NCBI GenBank assembly: GCA_027489355.1
Contig: JAIXZY010000039.1
Location: 147,869-211,868, forward strand
Source: Paracoccaceae bacterium
Lineage (GTDB): Bacteria > Pseudomonadota > Alphaproteobacteria > Rhodobacterales > Rhodobacteraceae
Length of the DNA stretch: 64,000 bases
Direction: 5' to 3'
Under the pieces are notes generated by a model that saw nothing but the letters and a program-made list of their open reading frames with translations, was not told the origin of the DNA and made no database searches. A program made the translations under genes and the position numbers. Numbering within the stretch: position 1 is the stretch's first letter; every line of letters begins with the position of its first letter. Positions 50,931-59,152 of the stretch are shown piece after piece.

Positions 50931-52181
50931 TCAGGCGACCACCTCCGCCACCTCAAGGCAGGCGTGGAGAAGCACATCCGTCCCCGCCGCGGCCCATTCC
51001 GGGCTGATCTTCTCGGCCTCGTTGTGGGAAAGGCCGTCCACACAGGGGCACATCACCATCACCGTGGGGGCGACGCGGTTGATCCAGCAGGCATCGTGGC
51101 CTGCGCCCGAAATGATGTCCATGTGGGAATAGCCCAGCTTTTCCGCGGATTGCCGGACGATCTTCACAAGACCGGGGTCGAAGGTGACGGGGTCGAAGTG
51201 TCCCACCTCTTCGATCTCGCAGCCCAGCCCCAGCTCCTTCGCCACTGCGTGCGCCGCGCGGATCACTTCGGCCTTCATCGCATCCAGCTTCGCCTGTTCG
51301 GGCGAGCGGATGTCGACCGTGAACACCACCTTCCCCGGGATCACGTTGCGCGAGTTCGGGAAGACCTTCACCTGCCCCACCGCCCCCACGGCGTTCGGCT
51401 GGTGGCTCATCGCGATCTGGTGGACGCGCTCGGTGATCCGCGCCATGCCGAGGCCTGCGTTCACCCGCATGTGCATCGGGGTCGACCCCGTATGCGCGTC
51501 CTTCCCCGTCAGCGTGATCTCCAGCCACCACAACCCCTGGCCGTGGGTCACGACGCCGATCTCTTTGCCCTCGGCCTCAAGAATCGGCCCCTGTTCGATG
51601 TGCAATTCCAGCATCGCGTGCATCTTCCGCGCGCCGACCTTCTCGTCGCCGACCCAGCCGATGCGGGCCAGTTCCTCGCCGAAGACCTTGCCGTCAGGGT
51701 CCTTGCGGGACTTGGCATACTCCTCGGTATGGATGCCTGCGAAGACGCCGCTCGCCAGCATTGCGGGGGCAAACCGCGCGCCCTCTTCGTTGGTCCAGTT
51801 CGTCACCACGATCGGATGCTTCGTCTTCACGCCCATGTCGTTCAGCGTCCGGACCACCTCCAGCGCGCCGAGAACACCAAGGACACCGTCATACTTCCCG
51901 CCCGTCGGCTGGGTATCCAGATGCGAACCCATGTAGACCGGCAGCGCCGATGGGTCCGTCCCCGGACGCGTGGCGAACATGTTGCCCATCGTGTCGACGC
52001 CCATCGACATCCCCGCCGCCTCGCACCAGCGTTTGAAAAGGTGGCGGCCCTCGCTGTCGGCATCGGTCAGGGTCTGCCGGTTGCAGCCGCCGGCCACGCC
52101 TGGGCCGATCTTGGCCATTTCCTCAAGGCTCTCCCACAGGCGCGCAGGATCGATCCGCAGGTTATCCCCGGTGGCTGGCAT
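50931..52181 (-). CDS. pydC: Zn-dependent beta-ureidopropionase/N-carbamoyl amidase (M20 hydantoinase/carbamoylase family)
   Basis: A 416-residue enzyme that hydrolyses N-carbamoyl-beta-alanine to beta-alanine, CO2 and ammonia. M20 family motifs are GSHLDTQPTGGKYDGVLGV, WTNEEGARFAPAMLASGVF, ELHIEQGPILE and SGAGHDACWI, with all metal ligands intact. The ATG at 52181 faces the divergent TetR gene across 134 bp that contain two operators. It is step 3 of reductive pyrimidine breakdown and is transcribed ahead of pydB. Confidence 0.92.
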   Translation of the reverse strand: MPATGDNLRIDPARLWESLEEMAKIGPGVAGGCNRQTLTDADSEGRHLFKRWCEAAGMSMGVDTMGNMFATRPGTDPSALPVYMGSHLDTQPTGGKYDGVLGVLGALEVVRTLNDMGVKTKHPIVVTNWTNEEGARFAPAMLASGVFAGIHTEEYAKSRKDPDGKVFGEELARIGWVGDEKVGARKMHAMLELHIEQGPILEAEGKEIGVVTHGQGLWWLEITLTGKDAHTGSTPMHMRVNAGLGMARITERVHQIAMSHQPNAVGAVGQVKVFPNSRNVIPGKVVFTVDIRSPEQAKLDAMKAEVIRAAHAVAKELGLGCEIEEVGHFDPVTFDPGLVKIVRQSAEKLGYSHMDIISGAGHDACWINRVAPTVMVMCPCVDGLSHNEAEKISPEWAAAGTDVLLHACLEVAEVVA

Positions 52182-52248
52182 CTGAAGCTCCCTGTTCGGG
52201 TGGGGCCATCCTGCCCCTTGCCCAAAGCACGTTGAACGACTCGTTTCC

Positions 52249-52262
52249 TGACCGTATGGTCA
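52249..52262. promoter_or_regulatory. RutR-type operator 1
   Basis: TGACC-GTAT-GGTCA, a perfect 5+5 palindrome with 4-bp spacer, flanked to give CTGACCGTATGGTCAAG. It closely matches the TTGACCAnnTGGTCAA site known for E. coli RutR. It lies 68 bp from the pydC start and 54 bp from the tetR start. Confidence 0.7.
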
Positions 52263-52282
52263 AGGTGAAGCGCAACACAACC

Positions 52283-52296
52283 TGACCAACCGGTCA
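52283..52296. promoter_or_regulatory. RutR-type operator 2
   Basis: TGACC-AACC-GGTCA, the same palindrome as operator 1, with centres 34 bp apart. It lies 20 bp upstream of the TetR gene's ATG, where binding would block its own translation start region or promoter. Confidence 0.7.
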
Positions 52297-52315
52297 ACAA
52301 GAATGTGGGACCTGG

Positions 52316-52963
52316 ATGAGCGGCGATGCCCAGATTTCGCGCCTGAAACCCGGCCGCCGCACAGATATTCGGCGCGAGAATGAGCGGGCCATTTTAGAGG
52401 CCGCCGAAAAGGTCTTTGCCGAGGCCGGGTTCGGCGGCGCGACGATGCAGCTGATCGCCGACATGGCGGGTCTGCCCAAGGCCAACCTGCATTATTACTT
52501 CGCCACCAAGGAAGACCTTTACCGCCGTGTGGTGCAACAGATCTTCGAGATCTGGCTGGATGCGGCGTCCAGCTTCGACGACGCGCCCGGCCCGGTGGAA
52601 GGGATCGGCGCCTATATCGACGCCAAGATGGACATCAGCCGCACGCATCCGCATGGGTCCAAGGTCTGGGCCTCGGAGGTGATGCACGGCGCGCCGGTGA
52701 TCCAGGACTATCTGGAGACGACGCTGCGGGACTGGACGGAAGGTCGCATCGCCGTGATCCAGCGCTGGATTGACGACGGGAAGATGGCCCCCATCAACCC
52801 GCGCCATCTGCTTTACCTGCTCTGGGCCACGACGCAGCACTATGCGGACTTCGGCCATCAGATCCAGACGCTGAACGACGGCAAGCCTCTGTCCGACAAG
52901 CAGTGGCGCGAGGCGAAGGCCAGCGTGAAGGACATGGTGCTGCGCGGGATCGGGGCGATCTGA
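52316..52963 (+). CDS. rutR: TetR-family regulator, RutR type (1)
   Basis: A 215-residue repressor. The TetR helix-turn-helix is at residues about 22-70 (RRENERAILEAAEKVFAEAGFGGATMQLIADMAGLPKANLHYYF), and a C-terminal ligand domain of the RutR/YcdC type (TetR_C_13) contains HPHGSKVWASEVMHGAPVIQDYL and LLYLLWATTQHYADF. RutR binds uracil and thymine in E. coli. The divergent pydC gene and two TGACC-N4-GGTCA sites in the 134-bp gap make self- and pyd-regulation very likely. A heme-degrading-domain gene follows after 10 bp. Confidence 0.88.
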   Translation: MSGDAQISRLKPGRRTDIRRENERAILEAAEKVFAEAGFGGATMQLIADMAGLPKANLHYYFATKEDLYRRVVQQIFEIWLDAASSFDDAPGPVEGIGAYIDAKMDISRTHPHGSKVWASEVMHGAPVIQDYLETTLRDWTEGRIAVIQRWIDDGKMAPINPRHLLYLLWATTQHYADFGHQIQTLNDGKPLSDKQWREAKASVKDMVLRGIGAI

Positions 52964-52973
52964 GGGGAACGGG

Positions 52974-53420
52974 ATGGACGTGCGCGAGCTGGAAGCGGAA
53001 TTTGCGGCGCTGGAGCTTGACGGCTTCGACGAGGCAGCGGCCTTGCGGCTGGGGTCGATCCTGGTGGAGCTGGGCAAGGGCCTGCCTGTGGTGATCGACA
53101 TCCGCACGGCGGACCGGGTGCTGTTCCATGCGGCCCTGCCCGGATCGGCGCCGCTGAACGACCTCTGGGCGCGGCGGAAGTCGAACACGGCACTGATGTT
53201 CCAGCTGCCGTCGCTGCTGGTTGCGGCGCGCAACAAGGCCAAGGACGAGCCGCTGGAAAGGCACGGCCTTTCCAACGCCGAATTTGCCGACAGCGGCGGG
53301 GCGGTCCCGATCCGGGTGACGGGTGTTGGCGTGGTGGCGGTGGCCACCGTCTCTGGCCTGCCCCAGATCGAGGATCACCGGCTGGTCGTGCGCGCGATCC
53401 GGACGCTGCAGGCGGGCTGA
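52974..53420 (+). CDS. heme-degrading domain protein (UPF0303/DUF336, HbpS-like)
   Basis: A 148-residue cytosolic protein matching the UPF0303 family: LPVVIDIRTADRVLFHAALPGSAPLNDLWARRKSNTAL, then GGAVPIRVTGVGVVAVATVSGLPQIEDHRLVVRAI. Members are related to HbpS/GlcG-like folds; some bind heme or cobalamin, and others have unknown ligands. The ribosome site GAGGGGAACGGG follows the tetR stop by a few bases, so it is the second gene of the regulator's transcript. Confidence 0.85.
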   Translation: MDVRELEAEFAALELDGFDEAAALRLGSILVELGKGLPVVIDIRTADRVLFHAALPGSAPLNDLWARRKSNTALMFQLPSLLVAARNKAKDEPLERHGLSNAEFADSGGAVPIRVTGVGVVAVATVSGLPQIEDHRLVVRAIRTLQAG

Positions 53421-53421
53421 G

Positions 53422-53724
53422 TCAACAGGCAGCCGGATCCTTCAGTTCGACCTCGACGAAGCTCATCGGTCCGGGTCCGTCGTTGACCACGTTGTGCTCC
53501 ACCCCTGCGCTACGCCGGTAGGCGGTGCCTGCGGGGACCAGAACCCTCCGGGTTCCGCCGCCAGGTTCCTCCAGCAGTATCGGGCAATCGGTGATGGCGG
53601 TGATCACGTAGTCATGACCATGCCGGTGCCAGCCTGTCTCTGCCCCCGGGGCGAAGTGGAAGCGGGTCACGCGAACCCTCTCGTCGTCCACCAGCACCGT
53701 GGTCTCACATGCCTGTCGTGTCAT
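53422..53724 (-). CDS. cupin-domain protein, small
   Basis: A 100-residue cupin (MTRQACETTVLVDDERVRVT at the start). Metal-binding His residues are in AETGWHRHGHDYVITA, with the second motif in AGVEHNVVNDG. The ATG at 53724 follows AAGGAGGACGTG. It converges on the UPF0303 gene with a single base between the stops. It belongs to the small cupins often seen with beta-alanine or amidohydrolase loci, but its substrate is unknown. Confidence 0.85.
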   Translation of the reverse strand: MTRQACETTVLVDDERVRVTRFHFAPGAETGWHRHGHDYVITAITDCPILLEEPGGGTRRVLVPAGTAYRRSAGVEHNVVNDGPGPMSFVEVELKDPAAC

Positions 53725-53790
53725 CACGTCCTCCTTGAAGCTTGGCCGTGACCTCCTAGATGCCACAAGCCGACAACCAGGGAGACACGA

Positions 53791-53877
53791 ATGTTTTCAG
53801 GCCTCAAGCGGTCGCTTCTGATCATCACTGCCATGCTGACGGCTGTGCCGTGGGCAATCCTGGAAGTGGTGCAATAA
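53791..53877 (+). CDS. 28-residue single-helix membrane microprotein
   Basis: Starts ATG at 53791 behind GGGAGACACGA and ends TAA at 53877. The sequence has a Lys-Arg pair, then SLLIITAMLTAVPWAILEVV, one membrane-spanning helix. The size, ribosome site and orientation between two regulated genes are suggestive, but such a short frame could be chance. Confidence 0.5.
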   Translation: MFSGLKRSLLIITAMLTAVPWAILEVVQ

Positions 53878-53952
53878 GGCGCGTCGGCGAATGATTTGAC
53901 CTGGCATCGCGGGGCGCGCTATCCAAGGGGTCCGGCAGAAAGCAGACATCCC

Positions 53953-54564
53953 ATGAGCGCCCCGCGTCCCCGTTCCCGCATCCAGCAGAAGAACCGCGAG
54001 CTGATCCTGGATGCCGCGCTGGAGGTGTTCTCGCTGCACGGTTTCCGGGGCGCGACGCTGGACCAGATCGCCGAGGGCGCGGGCCTGTCGAAGCCGAACC
54101 TGCTGTATTATTTCCCCTCGAAGGAAGAGGTCCACACCGCGCTTCTGACCGGGCTTCTGGACACCTGGCTCGACCCGTTGCGGGAGATGGACCCGAAGGG
54201 CGAGCCGCTGGCCGAGATCCTGGCCTATGTCCGGCGCAAGCTGGACCTGGCGCGGGACTTCCCCCGCGAGAGCCGGCTTTTCGCGGGCGAGATCCTGCAG
54301 GGCGCACCCCGGATGCGGGCGGCGATCGAGGGGGACCTGCGGCGGCTGGTCGAGGAGAAGGCGGCGGTCCTGACCCGGTGGATGGAGGACGGGCGGATCG
54401 CGCGGGTCGATCCGGTCCACCTGATCTTCTCCATCTGGGCGCTGACCCAGCATTACGCGGACTTCGACGTGCAGGTCCGGGCGGTGCTGGGGCCGGAGCA
54501 TGACCCGTTCGCCGAGGCGGGCGGGTTCCTGGAGACGCTGTTCACCCGGCTTCTGAGGGCGTGA
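53953..54564 (+). CDS. TetR-family regulator, RutR type (2)
   Basis: A 203-residue paralogue of the regulator at 52316, with the same domain pair (QQKNRELILDAALEVFSLHGFRGATLDQIAEGAGLSKPNLLYYF; C-terminal SIWALTQHYADFDVQV). It shares GDLRRLVEEKAAVLTRWMEDGRIARVDPVHL with the other's corresponding region. Its upstream region has a possible TTGACC-N18-TATCCA promoter, in which TTGACC equals half an operator. Two RutR-like proteins within 1.6 kb suggest one controls uptake or degradation and the other a related ligand. Confidence 0.88.
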   Translation: MSAPRPRSRIQQKNRELILDAALEVFSLHGFRGATLDQIAEGAGLSKPNLLYYFPSKEEVHTALLTGLLDTWLDPLREMDPKGEPLAEILAYVRRKLDLARDFPRESRLFAGEILQGAPRMRAAIEGDLRRLVEEKAAVLTRWMEDGRIARVDPVHLIFSIWALTQHYADFDVQVRAVLGPEHDPFAEAGGFLETLFTRLLRA

Positions 54565-54592
54565 TGTCCACGGTGGACATTTTCCGAAAATG
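54564..54592. repeat. palindrome ATGTCCAC-G-GTGGACAT (copy 2) overlapping CATTTTC-C-GAAAATG
   Basis: The first is a perfect 17-bp palindrome (54564-54580) starting in the TetR stop codon; its core equals 16721-16733. The second, 54578-54592, is a perfect 15-bp palindrome. Both sit in an AT-richer gap (54565-54737) that holds no other gene. Confidence 0.7.
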
Positions 54593-54737
54593 CAACCTCC
54601 TCAAATGGATATCTGTTTCCGTTAACCTTCTGGAAAGCCTTGTCCCAACCGTTCCGAGGCATTTTAGGCATTCAATCCGTGCCCGTTAGCGAAGTGTGAG
54701 GTATCCATCTCCCCAGGGGGTCAGCACGGGGGTCGGC

Positions 54738-55037
54738 ATGGACTCGGTTTCAGCGATACGGTCACAGATGCCGGTAGCGGCATCTTCGGCGCAACACTCA
54801 CCCGAACGCGCGGTCAGCGTTCCGGCGGCGCAAAGCGCGCGTCCGGTGGCCCAGACGCTGCGGCACGAGGCGGTGCACCAGCCAGCGGGCACCGCGGCGC
54901 AGGTGGCGGTGGAACTGGCAGAGCGCGGACAGGACAAGCATCCCGCATCCGAAGCCCGCGCGGCCGCACAGGCCGCGAAGGACGCCTATATCAAGGCGAG
55001 CATTGCGGCGGGCCTCAGTCCGCTGCCCCTGCCCTAG
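54738..55037 (+). CDS. hypothetical Ala-rich protein
   Basis: A 99-residue protein rich in Ala, Gln and Val (APVAQTLRHEAVHQPAGTAAQV region), closing with AAGLSPLPLP. There is no signal peptide, membrane helix or recognised domain. The frame is open and oriented away from the palindromes, but the ribosome site is weak. Its end overlaps the convergent uridine-kinase-like gene by 4 bp. Confidence 0.45.
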   Translation: MDSVSAIRSQMPVAASSAQHSPERAVSVPAAQSARPVAQTLRHEAVHQPAGTAAQVAVELAERGQDKHPASEARAAAQAAKDAYIKASIAAGLSPLPLP

Positions 55038-55615
55038 CTGAGGTCCAGCACCAGGTCGAACCCGGCCTCCGGCGCGGCATGGGCGAAATACCAGTCCTCG
55101 GCCTCGTGCCACTGGGCCTCCCAGGGGCCGATTTCACCCTCGCGCTGGATCAGGCGCGCTTCGCGAAGGGAGTGCGGCACGGTGGCAAGGATCGTCAGGT
55201 CCAGAAGGTCGCGCAGCTCGGGGCGGGCCGAATAGGCACCTTCGAGGATCAGGATTGGGACCGGGGTGACATGAGTGGCCTGCGGCACAGGCGAGCCGTC
55301 GAAGGCATCCCAGTCGAAGGCGTGGTAGCTGGCCGCCTGTCCGCCGCGCAGGGCAGACAGGACGCGGCGTTGCGCCTGCCAGTCGATGCAGCGGGCGGCA
55401 CGGGACTGCGGCGGATCTCCCTTGATCCCGATGCCGCCGGCATAGAAGTCGTCGCCCTCGATCACCGTCGCGCCCAGCCGGCCTGCCAGAGCCGCCGCCA
55501 GGGTGGACTTGCCGGTGCCGCTGCGCCCGTCGATGGCAATGACAAGCGGCCCGGGACGTGTCCGGGCCGCTTGGCGGATCAGGTCTGCGGCCCGGTCGAC
55601 CGGGTCGGCGGTCAC
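55034..55615 (-). CDS. uridine-kinase-like P-loop NTPase
   Basis: A 193-residue P-loop kinase. Walker A is IAIDGRSGTGKSTLAAALA, followed by ATVIEGDDFYAGG, the DD(F/L) substrate loop, and ILILEGAYSARPEL for Walker B. It fits the uridine kinase/AAA_18 group. GTG start at 55615 overlaps the preA stop by 4 bp (GTGA), coupling it to pyrimidine catabolism. It might salvage pyrimidine nucleosides or phosphorylate a related sugar or pantothenate-like compound; the substrate is inferred from context only. Confidence 0.8.
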   Translation of the reverse strand: MTADPVDRAADLIRQAARTRPGPLVIAIDGRSGTGKSTLAAALAGRLGATVIEGDDFYAGGIGIKGDPPQSRAARCIDWQAQRRVLSALRGGQAASYHAFDWDAFDGSPVPQATHVTPVPILILEGAYSARPELRDLLDLTILATVPHSLREARLIQREGEIGPWEAQWHEAEDWYFAHAAPEAGFDLVLDLS

Positions 55616-56910
55616 TCTGCCGCCTGGGCCATCGGGTTGTTCGGATGCGTGGTCCAGTCCGCGAAGTCGCCCACAACCTTGCCCGTTCGCGGATCGACCG
55701 CGCCCTTCGGCAGTTCGCGCATGGTGATGCAGTTGTCGACCGGGCAGACATCGACGCAGAGGTTGCAGGCCACGCATTCCTCGTCCTTCACGGTGAAGAC
55801 CCGGTCGGGCGACATGGCGATGGCCTGGTGGCTGGTGTCCTCGCAGGCCGCGTAGCAACGCCCGCAGGAAATGCAGAGGTCCTGGTCGATCTGCGCCTTG
55901 GTGACGTAGTTCAGGTTCAGGTGCTGCCATTCGACAAAGTTCGGCACGGCGCGGCCGATCAGGTCGTTCAGCGACATCTGCTTTTCGTCGAGGTATTGCG
56001 AGAGGCCCGAGATCATTTCCTGCACGATCTTGAAGCCGTAGGTCATGGCCGCGGTGCAGACCTGCACGTTGCCCGCGCCAAGCGCCATGAACTCTGCCGC
56101 GTCGCGCCAGGTGGTGACGCCGCCGATGCCGCTGATCGGCAGGCCGCGGGTTTCCTGGTGGCGGGCGATCTCGGCGACCATGTTCAGCGCGATGGGCTTG
56201 ACCGCCGGGCCGCAATAGCCGCCGTGCGAGCCTTTGCCGTCGATCATCGGGAAGGGCGAGAAGGCGTCGAGGTCGACGTTGGTGATCGACTTGATCGTGT
56301 TGATCAGGCTGACCGCATCCGCCCCGCCCCGGTTCGCCGCCATCGCGGGCGGCAGGATCGAGGTGACGTTGGGCGTCAGCTTCACGATGCAGGGCATGCG
56401 GCTGTACTGCTTGACCCAGCGCGTGACCATCTCGATGTATTCCGGAACCTGACCCACGGCCGAGCCCATGCCGCGTTCGGCCATCCCGTGCGGGCAGCCG
56501 AAGTTGAGCTCGACGCCGTCGGCCTCGGTATCCTCGATCTGCTTGAGGATCGCTTTCCAATGGTCCTCCTCACAGGGAACCATGAGCGAGATGACCAGCG
56601 CGCGGTCCTTCCACTTGCGCTTGACCTCCTTGATCTCGCGCAGGTTCACCTCGAGCGGGCGGTCGGTGATGAGTTCGATGTTGTTCAGCCCCAGCAGGCG
56701 GCGGTCCGCGCCCCAGATCGCGCCATAGCGCGGGCCGTTGACGTTGACGATCGGCGGACCTTCCGCGCCGAGCGTCTTCCAGACAACGCCGCCCCAGCCC
56801 GCCTCGAAGGCGCGCTCGACGTTGTATTTCTTGTCCGTGGGCGGCGCCGAGGCCAGCCAGAACGGGTTCGGGGACTTGATGCCAATGAAGTTCGAGCTGA
56901 GGTCAGCCAT
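55612..56910 (-). CDS. preA: NAD-dependent dihydropyrimidine dehydrogenase subunit PreA
   Basis: A 432-residue flavin and iron-sulfur protein that, with PreT, reduces uracil/thymine to the dihydro forms. An FMN-binding TIM barrel (residues 1 to about 320, FGCPHGMAERGMGSAVGQ, GIGGVTTWRDAAEFMALGA) is followed by two [4Fe-4S] motifs, CISCGRCYAAC and CVACNLCVDVCPVDNC. The ATG at 56910 begins MADLSSNFIGIKSPNPF. The dedA gene separates it from preT. Step 1 of the reductive pathway. Confidence 0.95.
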   Translation of the reverse strand: MADLSSNFIGIKSPNPFWLASAPPTDKKYNVERAFEAGWGGVVWKTLGAEGPPIVNVNGPRYGAIWGADRRLLGLNNIELITDRPLEVNLREIKEVKRKWKDRALVISLMVPCEEDHWKAILKQIEDTEADGVELNFGCPHGMAERGMGSAVGQVPEYIEMVTRWVKQYSRMPCIVKLTPNVTSILPPAMAANRGGADAVSLINTIKSITNVDLDAFSPFPMIDGKGSHGGYCGPAVKPIALNMVAEIARHQETRGLPISGIGGVTTWRDAAEFMALGAGNVQVCTAAMTYGFKIVQEMISGLSQYLDEKQMSLNDLIGRAVPNFVEWQHLNLNYVTKAQIDQDLCISCGRCYAACEDTSHQAIAMSPDRVFTVKDEECVACNLCVDVCPVDNCITMRELPKGAVDPRTGKVVGDFADWTTHPNNPMAQAAE

Positions 56911-56955
56911 GTGACGCCTCCGTGCGAAGGATGGGGAATGAAGCGGGGGATGTAG

Positions 56956-56974
56956 GGTGGGCGATCCGCCCACC
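56956..56974. repeat. GTAGGGTGGGC palindromic element, copy 2
   Basis: GGTGGGCG (56956-56963) / CGCCCACC (56967-56974) with loop ATC, preceded by GTAG. Sister of 33963-33989, which also reads GTAGGGTGGGCG. It lies 6 bp beyond the dedA stop. Confidence 0.7.
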
Positions 56975-56979
56975 GCCCG

Positions 56980-57519
56980 TCAGAAGAACGACCAGATCCA
57001 GCCGATGATGTGGCCGGCCACTTCGCCGAAGAGCGGCGTGAGATAGGCCCAGGCCAGGCAGCCGATGAAGTTCACCAGGTTGAAAGTCATCGGCGGCATG
57101 CGCGCGATGCCGGCCATCACGAAGACCACCGCGCGCAGCGGTCCGAAGAAATGCCCGATGGTCACCGCAAAGGCGCCCCAGCGGCGGAAGGCGGCGTTGC
57201 CCTTGTCGATGAAGTCGGGATGGTTGCGGAAGGGCCAGGCCGCCAGGATGTGCCGGCCGTAGTGCCAGCCGATCCAGTACGAGATCATCGATCCGACCAG
57301 CGCCCCGATCGAAGCGCCGGCCCAGATCGGGAACATCGACAGCTGGCCCGAGGCGACCAGCGCGCCGACCCCCAGCAGGATGGCCGTCGAGGGAATGACG
57401 ATCGACAGGAAGGCCAGATTCTCGCCGAAGGCGAAGACGAGGGCAATCCAGAAGGCCCAGTCGCGGTTTTCGCGCACGAAGCCGAGCACGCTGTCGATCA
57501 TCGCTTCCACTGGCACCAT
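56980..57519 (-). CDS. DedA-family membrane protein
   Basis: A 179-residue inner-membrane protein of the SNARE-associated/DedA family. Helices and motifs: FAFGENLAFLSIVIPSTAILLGVG, SIGALVGSMISYWIGWHYGRHI, FFGPLRAVVFVMAGIARM and FNLVNFIGCLAWAYLTPLFG, with the conserved FGPLRA/Arg region of this group. DedA proteins are undecaprenyl-phosphate or lipid flippases. It sits between preT and preA on the same strand, so it is probably expressed with them by position alone; no functional link is evident. Starts at ATG 57519; an alternative ATG lies six codons later. Confidence 0.88.
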   Translation of the reverse strand: MVPVEAMIDSVLGFVRENRDWAFWIALVFAFGENLAFLSIVIPSTAILLGVGALVASGQLSMFPIWAGASIGALVGSMISYWIGWHYGRHILAAWPFRNHPDFIDKGNAAFRRWGAFAVTIGHFFGPLRAVVFVMAGIARMPPMTFNLVNFIGCLAWAYLTPLFGEVAGHIIGWIWSFF

Positions 57520-57583
57520 CCGTCCGGGGCTTCTGCGCGACGCCTAGCCCTGCCGGTGGAAATGCGCAAGCGCCCGGCACGGG

Positions 57584-58900
57584 TCAGCCCATCAACTGCG
57601 CGTGGATCGCCTCGGCCGCGTCGCGGCCTTCGGCGACGGCGGTGACGGTCAGGTCCTCGCCCCCCGCCGCGCAGTCGCCGCCGACCCAGACCTTGCCGGA
57701 CGGACCCGCCAGCTTGCCCGCGGCAACCTCCAGCCCCTGCGGAGCGCCCTTCAGGGTCTGGCCGATCGCCTTGAACACCTGGTCGGCCTTGAGCGTGAAG
57801 GTCTCGGACGAGAGCGTCAGGCCGTTCGGGCCTTCGGAGGTGTAGGCGAATTCGACCGCCTCGGCGCTGCCATTGCCAAGGACGCGGACGGGGGCGGCGT
57901 TGTGGATGATGCGGACGCCGGCCTGGGCGGCGTGGTCCTGTTCGTAGCCCGAGGCCGACATCTTCTCTTGCCCGCGGCGGTAGACGATGGTGACGTTCTC
58001 GGCGCCGAGGAGCTTGGACTGGACGGCGGCGTCCACGGCGGTCATGCCGCCTCCGATCACGACGACGTCGCGGCCGACCGGAAGCCGGGCGAGATCTTCG
58101 GCCTGGCGCAGTTCGGCGATGAAGTCGACGGCGTTCTCGACGCCCGACAGATCCTCGCCCACGGCGCGGAGCGCGTTGACGCCGGCGAGGCCGATCCCGA
58201 GGAAGACCGCATCGTAGTCTGCGGTCAGCTGGTCCAGCGTCACGTCGCGGCCCAGTTCGACGCCGGTACGGATCTCGATCCCGCCGATCTGCAGAAGCCA
58301 GGCGACCTCTTTCTGCGCGAAGCCGCCGGTGGCCTTGTAGCTGGCGATGCCGTATTCGTTCAGGCCGCCGGCCTTGGCGCGACGTTCCAGGACGGTGACG
58401 TCATGGCCGCGCATCGCAAGACGGTGGGCGCAGGACAGGCCCGCAGGCCCGGCACCGACCACGGCGATGCGCTTGCCCGTGCGGGGGGCGCGGGTGAAGG
58501 GGTGCTGGCCCTTGGCCATCGCCACGTCGGTCGCGTAGCGCTGCAGGCGGCCGATCTCGACCGGCTTGCCCTCGGCCTCTTCGCGGACGCAGGCCTCTTC
58601 GCAGAGCGTCTCGGTCGGGCAGACGCGGGCGCAGATGCCGCCGAGGATGTTCTGGCTCCAGATCGTCTTGGCCGCGGCCTCAGGCGTGCCGGTGGCGATC
58701 TGGCGGATGAAGAGCGGAATGTCGATCGAGGTCGGGCAGGCCGTGATGCAGGGCGCGTCGTGGCAGAAGTAGCAGCGGTCGGCCGCAACCCGCGCCTCGT
58801 GCCGGTCGAGCGCGGGCTCGTGGTCGGCGAAGTTATAGCAGTAGGCTTCGGCTGGCAGGCGACCCGGTACGATGCCGGGCGTCAGCGGGCTGTTCGTCAT
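57584..58900 (-). CDS. preT: NAD-dependent dihydropyrimidine dehydrogenase subunit PreT
   Basis: A 438-residue electron-input subunit related to the GltD small chain. N-terminal Fe-S cysteines are in CYFCHDAPCITACPTSIDIP and CARVCPTETLCEEACV. The FAD site is VVGAGPAGLSCAHRLAMRG, the NAD(P) site VVIGGGMTAVDAAVQS, and GGDCAAGGEDLTVTAVAEGRDAAEAI is at the C-terminus. The ATG at 58900 is chosen over a longer frame. It passes electrons from NADH to PreA. First of the preT-dedA-preA-kinase run. Confidence 0.93.
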   Translation of the reverse strand: MTNSPLTPGIVPGRLPAEAYCYNFADHEPALDRHEARVAADRCYFCHDAPCITACPTSIDIPLFIRQIATGTPEAAAKTIWSQNILGGICARVCPTETLCEEACVREEAEGKPVEIGRLQRYATDVAMAKGQHPFTRAPRTGKRIAVVGAGPAGLSCAHRLAMRGHDVTVLERRAKAGGLNEYGIASYKATGGFAQKEVAWLLQIGGIEIRTGVELGRDVTLDQLTADYDAVFLGIGLAGVNALRAVGEDLSGVENAVDFIAELRQAEDLARLPVGRDVVVIGGGMTAVDAAVQSKLLGAENVTIVYRRGQEKMSASGYEQDHAAQAGVRIIHNAAPVRVLGNGSAEAVEFAYTSEGPNGLTLSSETFTLKADQVFKAIGQTLKGAPQGLEVAAGKLAGPSGKVWVGGDCAAGGEDLTVTAVAEGRDAAEAIHAQLMG

Positions 58901-59152
58901 GGACCTGTCGTCCTCCCCTTGTCTTGTTTTGTCGAAGGCTGGCACAGGTCATTTTTTTTATCAAACGGTAAATTTTCACCGGCCGCATTTTTCCCGACAA
59001 TTGCCCGCTTTCCAGGCAGGCCGGGTGCTAGCGCCAACGCTTTCGCGCCTTTTCAGCCCCGGCAGGGTCGCGTATAAGCGCCGAATACCAGACTGCGGGG
59101 GGCCAATGCCGCCCACCCGCGCGCGCCAGGGCAGAGAAGAACAGAGGACCCG

